Below, piece after piece: positions 52,496 to 62,255 of a stretch of 64,000 bases of DNA. The notes under the pieces are model-generated. The model was given only the letters and a program-made list of their open reading frames with translations, was not told where the DNA came from and did no database searches. Within the stretch, counting starts at the first letter, position 1; every line of letters begins with the position of its first letter. This stretch comes from an uncultured Sulfitobacter sp. (GTDB lineage Bacteria; Pseudomonadota; Alphaproteobacteria; Rhodobacterales; Rhodobacteraceae), in the NCBI GenBank assembly GCA_937138475.1, contig CAKZPD010000022.1:1-64000 (forward strand). Direction: 5' to 3'. Made by a program: the position numbers and the translations under genes.

Positions 52496-53670
52496 GATTT
52501 CACCAAAAGCGCCGTTGCGATACAGGCGATCCCCTCTTGCCGGCCGGTAAAGCCCAAGCGCTCGGATGTGGTGGCCTTGACAGAAACGCGCCCTGGCTCA
52601 AGCCCAAGGATCTGGGCCAGGTTTTGCCGCATGGCCTGGGCGTGGGGGCCAATTTTCGGGGTCTCGCAGATCAGCGTGCAGTCAATATTCGACAGCTCAA
52701 AGCCGCGGTCGGCGGCGCGCCCGGCCGCATGGCGCAAAAAGATATCGCTGGCGGCGCCTTTCCACTGGGGGTCGCTGGGGGGGAAATGCTGACCGATATC
52801 GCCATCCGCCAGCGCGCCAAAGATCGCATCGGTGATGGCGTGCATCGCCACATCGGCATCGGAATGCCCCACCAGCCCGCGATCATGCGGCACCTTTACG
52901 CCGCATAGGGTCACGGAATCGCCCGGCCCAAAGGCATGGACATCGAACCCATTGCCAAGGCGGATATCAGGAACAGTGTTCATGTGTTTTCTCACTATTT
53001 GCGCGGCACGTTCAAAATCCTGGGGGTGGGTGATCTTGATATTGTCTTCATCGCCCATGGTGATCTGAACGTCAATTCCGGCCCGGCGGGCAATGTCCAC
53101 ATCATCGGCCGCTGGCGTGGCATTCGGGCTGTGCGCGGCCTGTAGGTGGGCCTGTTGGTGGGCCTGTAAAATGGACTGAAAATCAAACCCCTGCGGCGTT
53201 TGTGCCCGATACAGCCCCTGCCGGTCTTGCGCCGCCTGCACCTGTCCGTCGGCGCCGCGCCACAACGCATCGCTAAGCATCAGCGCCGGGGCCGCGCCGG
53301 GCGCATCGGCCAGCGCGGCAATGACATCGTCGATGACCTGCGGACGCAGGCAAGGGCGGGCGACATCATGGATCAGCACCAGATCGGGGGCAAAGGGCAC
53401 CAGCGCTTGCAACCCACAGCGCACCGAGGCGGCCCGTTCGGCGCCGCCGGGGGTTATCAGCACCTTGTCTTGTGGCCACAGCCGCGATTTATCTGCGATA
53501 TCATCGGGGTGCAGCACCAGCATGATATGATCAATGCGCGGGTGATCCAGAAATTGCCCCACCGTGTGTTCGGCGATGGTCCGGCCCAGCAGGTCTTGCC
53601 ATTGTTTGGGGTGCGGGCCGCCGGCGCGGCTGCCGCGCCCGGCTGCAACAATCAGCGCCGCGATTTTCAT
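52492..53670 (-). CDS. ispDF: Bifunctional IspD/IspF of the MEP isoprenoid pathway
   Basis: This is a fused enzyme of 392 residues. The N-terminal IspD part (about 1-225; [19 protein letters not shown] and [11 protein letters not shown]) makes CDP-methylerythritol. The C-terminal IspF part (about 235-392; [38 protein letters not shown]) makes the cyclodiphosphate. The fusion is common in alphaproteobacteria. The ATG at 53670 has AAGGGGA about six bases upstream; a 33-codon extension to 53769 is Lys/Arg-rich and unsupported. It is divergent from dusB. Confidence 0.96.
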   Translation of the reverse strand: MKIAALIVAAGRGSRAGGPHPKQWQDLLGRTIAEHTVGQFLDHPRIDHIMLVLHPDDIADKSRLWPQDKVLITPGGAERAASVRCGLQALVPFAPDLVLIHDVARPCLRPQVIDDVIAALADAPGAAPALMLSDALWRGADGQVQAAQDRQGLYRAQTPQGFDFQSILQAHQQAHLQAAHSPNATPAADDVDIARRAGIDVQITMGDEDNIKITHPQDFERAAQIVRKHMNTVPDIRLGNGFDVHAFGPGDSVTLCGVKVPHDRGLVGHSDADVAMHAITDAIFGALADGDIGQHFPPSDPQWKGAASDIFLRHAAGRAADRGFELSNIDCTLICETPKIGPHAQAMRQNLAQILGLEPGRVSVKATTSERLGFTGRQEGIACIATALLVKS

Positions 53671-53782
53671 ACCGATCCCCTTTGCTTTGGCCACCGTTTT
53701 GGCCTGCGCATTGCTTGGCCTTGGCCTTTGTTCTTTGCGCTTCTTCCTTAGGGGCTTTGGCGTGATCATTCAATTGGCGGCT

Positions 53783-53803
53783 ATTGCCTAAAATTTAGGC
53801 AAT
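53783..53803. promoter_or_regulatory. 21-bp palindrome with NtrC-box geometry upstream of dusB-ntrBC
   Basis: Ten-base perfect arms ATTGCCTAAA and TTTAGGCAAT surround a single central A. The outer TGC and GCA are 11 bases apart, the same spacing as in enterobacterial NtrC sites. It lies 90 bp upstream of the dusB start, in the 223-bp divergent gap with ispDF. Control of the operon by its own NtrC is a plausible inference. Confidence 0.6.
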
Positions 53804-53893
53804 TGGCCGTTCGGGCCGGGCGCAAAGCCGCATATTTATTGAGCCTGCGGGGTTTGATGGCTACAAGGGCGCATCTGCACAAGGATTAAGCAT

Positions 53894-54868
53894 GTGAACC
53901 TGCCGTTCGATCTGACCCCACCGGTGCTTTTGGCGCCGATGGCCGGGATAACCGATTTGCCGTTCCGCGCGCTGGTGGCGCGCTTTGGCGCCGGATTGGT
54001 CACATCCGAGATGGTGGCATCGGTTGATATGATCAACGCGCGCAGCGGCACCCGCGAAAAAGCCGAGCTGGGCCTGGATGTGGCGGGCACGGCGGTGCAG
54101 CTGGCGGGCCGCGAGGCGGCGCCAATGGCCCAAGCCGCGCGGATGGTCGAAGCAGGCGGCGCGCGTATCATTGATATCAACATGGGTTGCCCGGCCAAAA
54201 AGGTTACGCAGGGGCTGTCGGGGTCGGCGCTGATGAAAACGCCGGATCATGCGCTGCGCCTGATTGATGCGGTGGTCAAGGCGGTAAAGGTTCCGGTCAC
54301 CCTTAAGATGCGGCTGGGGTGGGATGACGATCTGCGCAATGCCCCCGATATCGCCGCCCGCGCGCGCGATGCCGGGGTGTGTATGATCACCATCCACGGG
54401 CGCACCCGCTGTCAGTTCTATAAGGGGCAGGCCGATTGGGCCGCAATCGCCCACACCAAGCGCGCAGTGGATATTCCGGTGATCGCCAATGGCGACATCA
54501 CCAACAGCGCAACCGCGCGCCAAGCTTTGCAGCAATCGGGCTGTGACGGGGTGATGATCGGGCGCGGGGCGCAGGGGCGCCCATGGATATTGGCCCAGGT
54601 GGCCCATACGCTTTTTGGGACGCCGGCGCCGGTGATACCGCAAGGGGCGGCCTTTGCCGATATGGTGCAACAGCATTATGCCAGCATCGTTGCGTTCTAT
54701 GGCGGGGATCTGGCCCTGCGCGTGGCGCGCAAGCATCTGGGGTGGTATATGGATTATTGCGCCACACCGGCGGATCTGCGCCGCGCGGTTTTGACCGCAG
54801 AGAGTTCGGCCCAGGTACACCACCTGATTGGGCGCGCCTGCCATGGCCCAGAGCGCCTTGCCGCATGA
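53894..54868 (+). CDS. dusB: tRNA-dihydrouridine synthase DusB (NifR3)
   Basis: The FMN enzyme reduces specific uridines in tRNA. The 324-residue TIM-barrel protein has VLLAPMAGITDLPFRALV at the N-terminus, the catalytic Cys in INMGCPAKKV, KMRLGWD and HGRTRCQFYKGQADW. DGVMIGRGAQGRPW binds flavin phosphate. The GTG start at 53894 follows GGATTAAGC. It leads the operon with ntrB, the arrangement first named nifR3-ntrB-ntrC in Rhodobacter. The stop overlaps the ntrB start (ATGA). Confidence 0.96.
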   Translation: MNLPFDLTPPVLLAPMAGITDLPFRALVARFGAGLVTSEMVASVDMINARSGTREKAELGLDVAGTAVQLAGREAAPMAQAARMVEAGGARIIDINMGCPAKKVTQGLSGSALMKTPDHALRLIDAVVKAVKVPVTLKMRLGWDDDLRNAPDIAARARDAGVCMITIHGRTRCQFYKGQADWAAIAHTKRAVDIPVIANGDITNSATARQALQQSGCDGVMIGRGAQGRPWILAQVAHTLFGTPAPVIPQGAAFADMVQQHYASIVAFYGGDLALRVARKHLGWYMDYCATPADLRRAVLTAESSAQVHHLIGRACHGPERLAA

Positions 54869-56001
54869 AGCGCAGGATGACAGGGGCCGAAGGGGTAGGG
54901 GCCGAGGCGACGGGGGCCGAGGCAACGGGGGGCAACCGCATATGGACCAGCCTGCCGGTGCCGGCCTTTGTCATCGGCGCCGATGCGGTGATCCATGATG
55001 TGAACCCCGCCGCAGAAGGGTTTTTGAATGTCTCGTCCCGCAGCCTGATCGGCGTGCCGCTGTGGCAGGTGTTGCGCGCGGATGCGGCGTTGATGCTGGC
55101 GGCCGGGCGCGCCCGTGATGCCGGCACGCCGCTGTTTGTCAACGATGTCGACATCGCCGTGCCGCCGCGCCCGCCCATGATGTGCAACCTGCAACTGGCG
55201 CCACTGCCCGGCCCCCGCTCCGAGATGATTGTGCTGATCGCCCCGCGCGAGCTGGCGGGCCAGATGGGGCCGGGGCACGGGGCCAATGCGGCGGCCAAAT
55301 CCGCCATCGGCATGGCCGAGATGCTGGCGCATGAGATCAAGAACCCGCTGGCCGGCATCACCGGCGCCGCGCAGCTGCTTGGGATGAACCTTGGCGCCGA
55401 AGATCGTGCCCTGACCGATTTGATCGTCGCGGAATGCCGGCGGGTGGTAAAACTGTTGGAGCAAGTCGAGCAATTTGGTAACCTGAACCCGCCACGGCGG
55501 GGTCCGGTCAATCTGCATGACGTTCTGGACCGGGCGCGCCGATCGGCTTTGCTTGGCTTTGGCGCAGCGATGCAAATCATCGAAGAATACGACCCGTCGT
55601 TGCCTTTGGCGATGGGGGATGCCGATCAGCTGCTTCAGGTCGTGCAAAACCTGCTGCGCAACGCCAGCGAGGCAGCCGGAGCAAAGGGCGGTGTGATCCG
55701 AATGCGCACCTATTATGCCCATTCCTTCCGGTTGCGCCGGGCGGATGGCGGGGGGGCGGCGCTGCCGCTTCAGATCGAGATCATCGACAACGGGCCGGGG
55801 CTGCCGGATGCAATCCGGGACGCGGTGTTCGATCCGTTCGTGTCGGGCCGGGAAAACGGCACCGGTCTGGGGCTGGCGCTGGTCAGCAAGATCGTCTCGG
55901 ATCTGGGGGGGTGGATTTCGGTAACTTCTGTGCCGGGGGAAACCTGCTTTCGCATTTCCTTGGCGCGGGCCGGTCAGTCGGATGGGGACAGTAAGGGGTA
56001 A
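54865..56001 (+). CDS. ntrB: Nitrogen-regulation sensor kinase NtrB
   Basis: NtrB phosphorylates and dephosphorylates NtrC under PII control. The 378-residue protein has a PAS-like N-terminal sensor part (about 25-135, LPVPAFVIGADAVIHDVNPAAEGFLN). The H-box is AHEIKNPLAGITGAAQLLG, with N-box NLLRNASEA and G-boxes DNGPGLP and GTGLGLALV. No membrane helix is present, as expected. The first 25 residues contain three five-residue repeats (GAEGV, GAEAT, GAEAT). It overlaps dusB and is four bases before ntrC. Confidence 0.95.
   Translation: MKRRMTGAEGVGAEATGAEATGGNRIWTSLPVPAFVIGADAVIHDVNPAAEGFLNVSSRSLIGVPLWQVLRADAALMLAAGRARDAGTPLFVNDVDIAVPPRPPMMCNLQLAPLPGPRSEMIVLIAPRELAGQMGPGHGANAAAKSAIGMAEMLAHEIKNPLAGITGAAQLLGMNLGAEDRALTDLIVAECRRVVKLLEQVEQFGNLNPPRRGPVNLHDVLDRARRSALLGFGAAMQIIEEYDPSLPLAMGDADQLLQVVQNLLRNASEAAGAKGGVIRMRTYYAHSFRLRRADGGGAALPLQIEIIDNGPGLPDAIRDAVFDPFVSGRENGTGLGLALVSKIVSDLGGWISVTSVPGETCFRISLARAGQSDGDSKG
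54883..54927 (+). repeat. Three tandem 15-bp units in the 5' end of ntrB
   Basis: Units at 54883-54897, 54898-54912 and 54913-54927 share GGGGCCGA-type starts and encode GAEGV, GAEAT and GAEAT. The repeat number may vary between strains without breaking the frame. It lies ahead of the PAS domain, so a structural role is unlikely. Confidence 0.8.
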
Positions 56002-56004
56002 AAC

Positions 56005-57342
56005 ATGGATGGAACGATCTTGGTCGCCGATGACGATCGCACAATTCGCACCGTTCTGACACAGGCCTTGACGCGGGCCGGTTGCAAGGTGCACGCAACC
56101 TCAAGCCTGACAACGCTGATGCGCTGGGTTGGTGAAGGGATCGGCGACGTTGTTATATCGGACGTGGCGATGCCCGACGGTAACGGGCTTGAGATGTTGC
56201 CCAAGATCGCGTTGGACCGGCCCGATTTGCCGGTGATCGTGATTTCGGCGCAAAACACCATCATGACGGCGATCAAAGCCGCCGAGGCCGAGGCCTTTGA
56301 TTATCTGCCCAAACCGTTCGATTTGCCTGACTTGATGAAACGCACAGCAATCGCGCTTGAGCGGCGCGGACGCCCGGCGAAACCTGCCCCGCGCAAGCGC
56401 CCGCCGCCAGGGGATTTGCCGTTGATCGGGCGCAGCGCCCCGATGCAGGCGCTGTATCGGCAGGTGGCAGGGGCGGTGAATGCGGCGGAACCTTTGTTGA
56501 TCATGGGGGAATCAGGCACCGGCAAGACCTTGCTCGCGCGCAGCCTGCATCACCTGAGCGAGCGCAGCGAAGGGCCGCTGGTGGTGGTCGGCCCCGATGA
56601 TCTGACGGCCGAGCGCGCCGCCGCGCTGGTGCGATCGCCTCAGGCCACCGTCCTGATCGAAGCGCTGGGCGATTTGCCGCTGGCGGTTCAGGGCATCTTG
56701 GTGCGGATGATGGATGCAGGCGGCGCACCTGGGCCGCGGTTTATCGCCACCGCCCTTGGCCCGCTTGACGCCCAGCTTGAGGCCGGAACCCTGCGCCGGG
56801 ATTTGTATTATCGGATCAGCGCCATGCAGTTGCACCTGCCGCCGCTGCGCGCCCGCCCCGAGGACATCGCCCTGTTGGCCGATCACTTCTTGGCCCGTCT
56901 GGACCCGGCGCCCGGTCTTGAGGACCCCGCCCTTGAGGCGCTGCGCCATTGCGCATGGCCCGGCAACGTGCGCCAGCTTGAGAACACGATCAACGCCTTG
57001 GCCGCTCAGGCGCAGGGGGGGGTGATTACGGCGGATCAGGTCACACAGACCCTTGGCCGCCAGGCCCCGCAGGCGGCGATTGGCCGGGCCGAGCCGCTGT
57101 CGGATGCGGTCGCGCGGCACATTCAGCGCTATTTTGATCTGCACGAGCATATCTTGCCGCCCGCGGGTCTGTATCAGCGTATTCTACGCGAAGTCGAAGC
57201 GCCGCTGATTGACATCGCCCTAAGCGAAACCGGCGGAAATCAGGCGAAATGTGCCGCGCTGCTGGGGATCAACCGCAATACCCTGCGAAAGAAAATTCTT
57301 GAGCTGGATATAGAGGTGACACGGCGTCGCAAATTGATGTAA
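56005..57342 (+). CDS. ntrC: Nitrogen regulator NtrC lacking the GAFTGA loop (sigma-70 type)
   Basis: The 445-residue response regulator has phospho-acceptor Asp53 ([10 protein letters not shown]). The AAA+ domain has Walker A GESGTGKT at 168-175, and the C-terminal Fis-type helix-turn-helix is [22 protein letters not shown]. The segment after Walker A is shortened. The ELFGHEKGAFTGA region that touches sigma-54 is absent, and the Walker B DE is replaced ([11 protein letters not shown]). The same loss is known in Rhodobacter capsulatus NtrC, which acts with the housekeeping RNA polymerase. Confidence 0.94.
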   Translation: MDGTILVADDDRTIRTVLTQALTRAGCKVHATSSLTTLMRWVGEGIGDVVISDVAMPDGNGLEMLPKIALDRPDLPVIVISAQNTIMTAIKAAEAEAFDYLPKPFDLPDLMKRTAIALERRGRPAKPAPRKRPPPGDLPLIGRSAPMQALYRQVAGAVNAAEPLLIMGESGTGKTLLARSLHHLSERSEGPLVVVGPDDLTAERAAALVRSPQATVLIEALGDLPLAVQGILVRMMDAGGAPGPRFIATALGPLDAQLEAGTLRRDLYYRISAMQLHLPPLRARPEDIALLADHFLARLDPAPGLEDPALEALRHCAWPGNVRQLENTINALAAQAQGGVITADQVTQTLGRQAPQAAIGRAEPLSDAVARHIQRYFDLHEHILPPAGLYQRILREVEAPLIDIALSETGGNQAKCAALLGINRNTLRKKILELDIEVTRRRKLM

Positions 57343-57444
57343 AACCGCCACAGTCAACGTGACCAATGGGGGACACCTCTTGCGGTCATCCACAGTATCC
57401 TGCGGTTCACCGCTTTGCTTAACACAAGATCAGTAGGGGGACGG

Positions 57445-59700
57445 GTGGCACCCCGGACACGCAATTCTCGCTGGCTCAAGCTGGGACAGATGCGCCGGAT
57501 GCGCAGGCTGCGCAATGCGGCGACCCTGGGTTTGGTGCTGCTGGCGCCGGTTCTGGCGCTGACGACCTATTTGGTTCTGGGGCCGTTGGGGCAGGCGGGC
57601 AATACCGTTGGGCTGCGGCTGATTTTGCTGGTGGATTTTATCTATGTGCTGCTGGTTGCCGGTCTGGTGCTGGCGCAGGTCGGGCGTCTGGTGGTGGCGC
57701 GGCGGGCCAAATCGGCCGGCTCGCGGCTGCATTTGCGGCTGACCGGGGCCTTTGCGCTTTTGGCGCTTTTGCCGACGGTTTCCGTGGCGGTCTTTGCCGG
57801 GTTGACGGTTAATTTCGGGCTTGAGGGCTGGTTCTCGGAGCGGGTCCGCGAGGTGGTGGGATCATCCTTGGCGGCGGCGCAGGCCTATGAGTCCGAACAA
57901 CGGGTTGATCTGGCCGAAGACGCGCTGGCGCTGGCGCGGGCCATTGATCAGGCCCGCCGCGCCGGCATCAACAAACCCGACAGCGAGGTGTTGGCCGATG
58001 GCCAACGCAAGATCCAGCGCGGCCTGCGCGAAGCCTATCTGATTGACGGAACGGCCACCATCCGTGCCCGTGGCGATCGGTCGTATCTGTTCGATTACGA
58101 AGCCCCCCCCCAGACCGACCTTGAAGGGGCGGATGCCCAGGACATCATCATCATCGAAGACTGGCCCAACAACGAATTCCGGGCCTTGGTGCGGCTGGAC
58201 AGTTTTGTGGATCGGTTCTTGTATGTCAGCCGCGATGTCGATGGTGAAATCCTGTCGCTGTTGGATGAAACCAAGGAAACCGCCCGGCTTTATCAGCAAT
58301 TGGAAAGCGACCGTGGGCGGCTTTTGTTTGAATTTGGCCTTTTGTATCTGGGGTTTGCGGTGATCTTGATCCTGGGGGCGATCTGGCTGGGGCTGTGGTA
58401 TGCCGAACGGCTGTCTGGCCCGATTGGCCGCCTTGCGGGCGCGGCGCAACAGGTCGGGGCCGGTGATCTGGATGTGCGGGTGCGCGAAGAGGCCGGCGAT
58501 GATGAAATCGCCATGTTGGGGCGGTATTTCAACCAGATGATCAGCCAGCTGAAAGGCCAGCGCGACACGTTGGTGGATAACACCCGCCAGATCGAACGCC
58601 GCCGCAGGCTGTTTGATTCGGTGCTCAGCTCTGTCACCTCGGGGGTGGTCGGGCTTGACCCCGAGGGGCGCGTGGCCTTTGTCAATCGCTCGGCCGAGCG
58701 ACTTTTGGACTGGCACGAGGACCAGCAATCATTGGATTTATCCGTATCGGTGCCCGAGTTTGCGCCGCTGTTCGAGGGCCTTGTGCAGGGCGGATCAGAG
58801 GTGGCCCAGGCCGAAATCAAGGTCTCGCGGCAGGGCCGGCTTGAGAACCTTTTGGTGCGTATGGCCACCCGGCGCAGCGAGGACGGCCGGCTGGAGGGAT
58901 ACGTCGTTGCCTTTGATGATGTGACTGATCTGGTCAGCGCCCAGCGGATGGCCGCCTGGGGGGATGTGGCGCGGCGGATCGCCCATGAAATCAAGAACCC
59001 GCTGACCCCCATCCAGCTGTCGGCCGAACGCATAAAACGCAAATTTGCCCCCAAGCTGGGCGCCGACAGCGATACCCTTGAGCAAATGACCAGCGTGATC
59101 GTGCGTCAGACCCAGGACCTGCGGCGTATCGTGGATGAGTTTTCAAAATTCGCCCGCATGCCCGAGCCGGAAAAGCGCAGCGAAAATCTGGTGACATTGG
59201 TGCGCGATGCCGTCTTGTTGCAGCAAACAGGGCAACCCGGCGTGCGCATCGGTTTTGCCGCGCCAGATACGCCGGTGCGCAGTGATCTGGATGGCACGAT
59301 GATTTCTCAGGCGTTAACAAATCTGATTAAGAACGCAGGTGAGGCCATTGAAACTTTGCAAAAAAATGGCGTTCCTGATGGCTATGATCCGCAGATTTTC
59401 GTGCAGTTGGCCAGCGATGGCGTGCGGGCCGATATCCGCATTTGCGACAACGGGATCGGCCTGCCCGAGGACCGCGCCCGGTTGTTTGAGCCCTATGTGA
59501 CGACGCGCAGCGAAGGCACCGGGCTGGGCCTGCCGATTGTGAAAAAGATTATCGAAGAACATGGGGGGACGCTGGTGCTTGAGACCGCCCCCCTGTTCGA
59601 CGGACAAACCCACGCGGGGGCGATGGCGCATATCACGCTGCCCTTGATGACCATGGATGCCCCGAAATATCCGGGGCTTGAAAAGGACAAGGATCAATGA
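57445..59700 (+). CDS. ntrY: Nitrogen-regulation sensor kinase NtrY
   Basis: This is a 751-residue membrane sensor kinase. Helices lie near 25-50, 55-75 and 95-120, with a periplasmic segment and a further helix near 300-320. A HAMP domain (RLAGAAQQVGAGDLDVRVREEAGDDEIAMLGRYFNQM) and a PAS domain (VLSSVTSGVVGLDPEGRVAFVNRSAERLL) follow. The kinase core has AHEIKNPLTPIQLSAERIKRKF, NLIKNAGEAIE, DNGIGLPED and GTGLGLPIVKK. The GTG at 57445 has GGGGG nearby; TTG 57415 is possible. The stop overlaps the ntrX start. Confidence 0.94.
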   Translation: MAPRTRNSRWLKLGQMRRMRRLRNAATLGLVLLAPVLALTTYLVLGPLGQAGNTVGLRLILLVDFIYVLLVAGLVLAQVGRLVVARRAKSAGSRLHLRLTGAFALLALLPTVSVAVFAGLTVNFGLEGWFSERVREVVGSSLAAAQAYESEQRVDLAEDALALARAIDQARRAGINKPDSEVLADGQRKIQRGLREAYLIDGTATIRARGDRSYLFDYEAPPQTDLEGADAQDIIIIEDWPNNEFRALVRLDSFVDRFLYVSRDVDGEILSLLDETKETARLYQQLESDRGRLLFEFGLLYLGFAVILILGAIWLGLWYAERLSGPIGRLAGAAQQVGAGDLDVRVREEAGDDEIAMLGRYFNQMISQLKGQRDTLVDNTRQIERRRRLFDSVLSSVTSGVVGLDPEGRVAFVNRSAERLLDWHEDQQSLDLSVSVPEFAPLFEGLVQGGSEVAQAEIKVSRQGRLENLLVRMATRRSEDGRLEGYVVAFDDVTDLVSAQRMAAWGDVARRIAHEIKNPLTPIQLSAERIKRKFAPKLGADSDTLEQMTSVIVRQTQDLRRIVDEFSKFARMPEPEKRSENLVTLVRDAVLLQQTGQPGVRIGFAAPDTPVRSDLDGTMISQALTNLIKNAGEAIETLQKNGVPDGYDPQIFVQLASDGVRADIRICDNGIGLPEDRARLFEPYVTTRSEGTGLGLPIVKKIIEEHGGTLVLETAPLFDGQTHAGAMAHITLPLMTMDAPKYPGLEKDKDQ

Positions 59701-61094
59701 GCGACATTCTGATCGTTGACGATGAACGCGACATCCGAGAGCTGATCTCGGATATTTTGCAAGACGAGGGCTATGCCACGCGGATGGCGGGCAATTCGGA
59801 TGATGCGATGAGCGCGGTCAACGATGATCCGCCGGCGCTGATGATCCTGGATATCTGGCTTAAGGACAGCCGGATGGACGGGATCGACATTCTAAAGGCC
59901 GTCAAACGTGATAACCCTGATGTGCCGGTGGTGATCATTTCCGGCCATGGCAATATTGAAATTGCGGTCGCAGCGATCAAGCAGGGCGCCTATGACTTTA
60001 TTGAAAAGCCGTTCAATATCGATCAGCTGTTGGTGGTGATCCGCCGGGCGATGGAAACCTCGCGGTTGCGGCGGGAAAACCAAAGTCTGCGCCGCAAAGA
60101 CACCCAAAAAGCCGAGATGATCGGCAATGCCCCGGCCTATCGCGCCATGTTGGGACAGTTGGACAAAGTGACCAAATCCAATGGCCGGGTGATGTTGACC
60201 GGACCTGCGGGCGCCGGAAAAGAGGTTGCCGCGCGCTATATTCACGGACATTCAAGCCGCGCCGATGCGCCTTTTGTCGTGGTCAATTGCGCCGGCGTTG
60301 CCCCCGAACGCATGGAAGAGGTTCTGTTTGGCCGCGAAAGCGCCGAGCGCGGTCTTGAGCCGGGCCTGCTGGAAGAGGCCCACGGGGGGGTGATCTATTT
60401 TGACGAGGTCGCCGACATGCCGATCGGCACCCAATCCAAGATTTTGCGGGTTCTGGTTGATCAGCAATTTCAACGGGTTGGCGGTGCCGACAAGGTGCGT
60501 GTCGATCTGAGGGTTATTTCAAGCACCAGCCGCGATCTTGAACAAGCGATCCAGGCCCAAACCTTTCGGGAAGAGCTGTATCACCGTCTGAACGTGGTGC
60601 CGATCGCGGTGCCCGCGCTCGAGGATCGCCGCGAGGATATTCCGCTGTTGGCGGCGCATTTCATTGCTGCGATGAACGCCCATCAGGGCTTGCCCCTGCG
60701 GGAATTGTCGGACGAGGCAAGCGCCCTGATGCAAACCATGTCCTGGCCGGGGAATGTGCGCCAACTGAAGAACCTGATTGAACGGGTGTTGATCCTTGGT
60801 GACAGCACCGGCCCGATTGAGGCGCGCGAACTGCCCGGTGACGACGACAGCGCCGCCGATGGCGGGCGGGTGATCTTGTCGGGCAGTTTGGCCAGCCTGC
60901 CGCTGCGCGAGGCCCGCGAAGCGTTCGAGCGCGAATATCTGCTGACCCAGATCAACCGGTTTGGTGGCAACATCAGCCGCACGGCGCATTTCGTCGGAAT
61001 GGAGCGCAGCGCCCTGCACCGCAAGTTGAAATCACTGGGGGTGGTGACGACGGTCAAATCCGGCAGCCGCGTCGCCCAGACCGAGGACGACTAG
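59697..61094 (+). CDS. ntrX: Nitrogen-regulation response regulator NtrX
   Basis: The 465-residue NtrC-family regulator is paired with NtrY. It has phospho-acceptor Asp52 (LMILDIWLKDSRMDG), Walker A TGPAGAGKE, Walker B GGVIYFDEVADMP and a C-terminal Fis-like helix-turn-helix (GGNISRTAHFVGMERSALHRKLK). Like other NtrX proteins it lacks GAFTGA (GRESAERGLEPG instead), but it keeps the Walker B DE that NtrC here has lost. In relatives NtrYX responds to nitrogen, redox or envelope signals. The next plus-strand gene is trkA, after a two-gene insertion on the other strand. Confidence 0.95.
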   Translation: MSDILIVDDERDIRELISDILQDEGYATRMAGNSDDAMSAVNDDPPALMILDIWLKDSRMDGIDILKAVKRDNPDVPVVIISGHGNIEIAVAAIKQGAYDFIEKPFNIDQLLVVIRRAMETSRLRRENQSLRRKDTQKAEMIGNAPAYRAMLGQLDKVTKSNGRVMLTGPAGAGKEVAARYIHGHSSRADAPFVVVNCAGVAPERMEEVLFGRESAERGLEPGLLEEAHGGVIYFDEVADMPIGTQSKILRVLVDQQFQRVGGADKVRVDLRVISSTSRDLEQAIQAQTFREELYHRLNVVPIAVPALEDRREDIPLLAAHFIAAMNAHQGLPLRELSDEASALMQTMSWPGNVRQLKNLIERVLILGDSTGPIEARELPGDDDSAADGGRVILSGSLASLPLREAREAFEREYLLTQINRFGGNISRTAHFVGMERSALHRKLKSLGVVTTVKSGSRVAQTEDD

Positions 61095-61155
61095 CCCCGG
61101 CGCCGGCGCGCCTGCACATCAACCCCGGCCCCCGGTGATCACGCCGGCCCGATGC

Positions 61156-62205
61156 TTAGGGGTTTAGATCCGCCAGCACATCGACGCCCAGCATCTTCAT
61201 GAAGTGCAGCATGTCGATGAATATCCAGTTCTCGGCCAGTTTGTCGCCGGCGCGGCGATAAATATCGACCACGCGCATATCGGCGCGGGTGTCGCTGATT
61301 GGCAGGCCCATGAACCCATTGGTGTTGGTCAGGGTCAGGTTGGGCCAGCCAAAGAACCCGCCATAATGCCCTTCGGCCATCCGGCACAGGTGGCCGTTAA
61401 AGCTGCGATCCGACAGCCCCTTGCGGAACGGTTGCTGATGCTGCTGGATATAACGATCAATGGTATAGGTCGCGCCAATTCCGGCCGGCCCCCACCAGAT
61501 CATGTCGTCATGCCAATCTTGCTGTAATTCCTCTTGGGGGGTCAGTGGCTTGGGATCTGCATTGGCGCGGTCAATCGACCCGATCATGGCATGAATGCGG
61601 TCCAGGGTCTTGCGCCCCTCGGCGGGGTCTTGGGGATCGCTTAGCATTCCATCATGGGTCATTGGCCCCGGCTGCACCAGATGCGCGGCGGTTTGCGGCG
61701 CCTTCAGCGGGTTCAGCCCGGCCTGCAGCATCAAATGCAACAGGTCGACAAAAAGCGCGGTCTGGGTGATTTTGCCGTTCTCGACCTTGTTGAATTCCGC
61801 ATAGCGCAAAAAGGCCATTTTCCCCGTGGCCGGTATGCCCAGAAAGGGCGCGTCGAACAGCCCCATCAGATGCCCCATTGAGGCCGCCCACTGGCCTGCG
61901 TTCTGGCCTGCGTTCTGGCTTGGGTCATTGTCGATACAGTTCAGGCCGGCGAAAAAGATATCCTGCCGCCGCTGCACCCGCGAAAAAGCGCGCAAAAGGG
62001 GCTGCCAAAAGCTGTTTGCGATGGCCGCCGGGCCGCATTGTTCGTTGAAAGGGTGCATGCCATACCACTGACACTCCCCCGAGACGCGCTTTTCCAGAAT
62101 GGATTGCACTGTCTGCGGTGTGGCGCGGGCCATGTCATGATAATGGGCTTGGACAAGGGCCTTGGTGGCGGCGAAATCAGCGGCGGGGGAATCATTTTGT
62201 GTCAT
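61156..62205 (-). CDS. Protein with two NTF2-like (SnoaL-type) domains
   Basis: The 349-residue protein looks like two NTF2/SnoaL-fold domains in tandem. The first is MHPFNEQCGPAAIANSFWQPLLRAFSRVQRR through ENGKITQTALFVDLLHLMLQAG. The second is DWHDDMIWWGPAGIGATYTIDRYIQQHQQPF through GDKLAENWIFIDMLHFMKMLG. Such proteins are ester cyclases, hydrolases or binding proteins; the reaction is unknown. There is no signal peptide. A 12-bp tandem duplication encodes QNAGQNAG. It lies on the minus strand between ntrX and trkA. Confidence 0.82.
   Translation of the reverse strand: MTQNDSPAADFAATKALVQAHYHDMARATPQTVQSILEKRVSGECQWYGMHPFNEQCGPAAIANSFWQPLLRAFSRVQRRQDIFFAGLNCIDNDPSQNAGQNAGQWAASMGHLMGLFDAPFLGIPATGKMAFLRYAEFNKVENGKITQTALFVDLLHLMLQAGLNPLKAPQTAAHLVQPGPMTHDGMLSDPQDPAEGRKTLDRIHAMIGSIDRANADPKPLTPQEELQQDWHDDMIWWGPAGIGATYTIDRYIQQHQQPFRKGLSDRSFNGHLCRMAEGHYGGFFGWPNLTLTNTNGFMGLPISDTRADMRVVDIYRRAGDKLAENWIFIDMLHFMKMLGVDVLADLNP
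61891..61919 (-). repeat. 12-bp tandem repeat inside the NTF2-like gene
   Basis: CTGGCCTGCGTT occurs at 61891-61902 and again at 61903-61914, followed by a partial third CTGGCT. On the minus strand it encodes repeated QNAG. The duplication keeps the frame. Confidence 0.8.
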
Positions 62206-62255
62206 GCCAAAGATTTACGCCAAGGCCCAGCCACACGCCAGAGCGGTTGATCACC

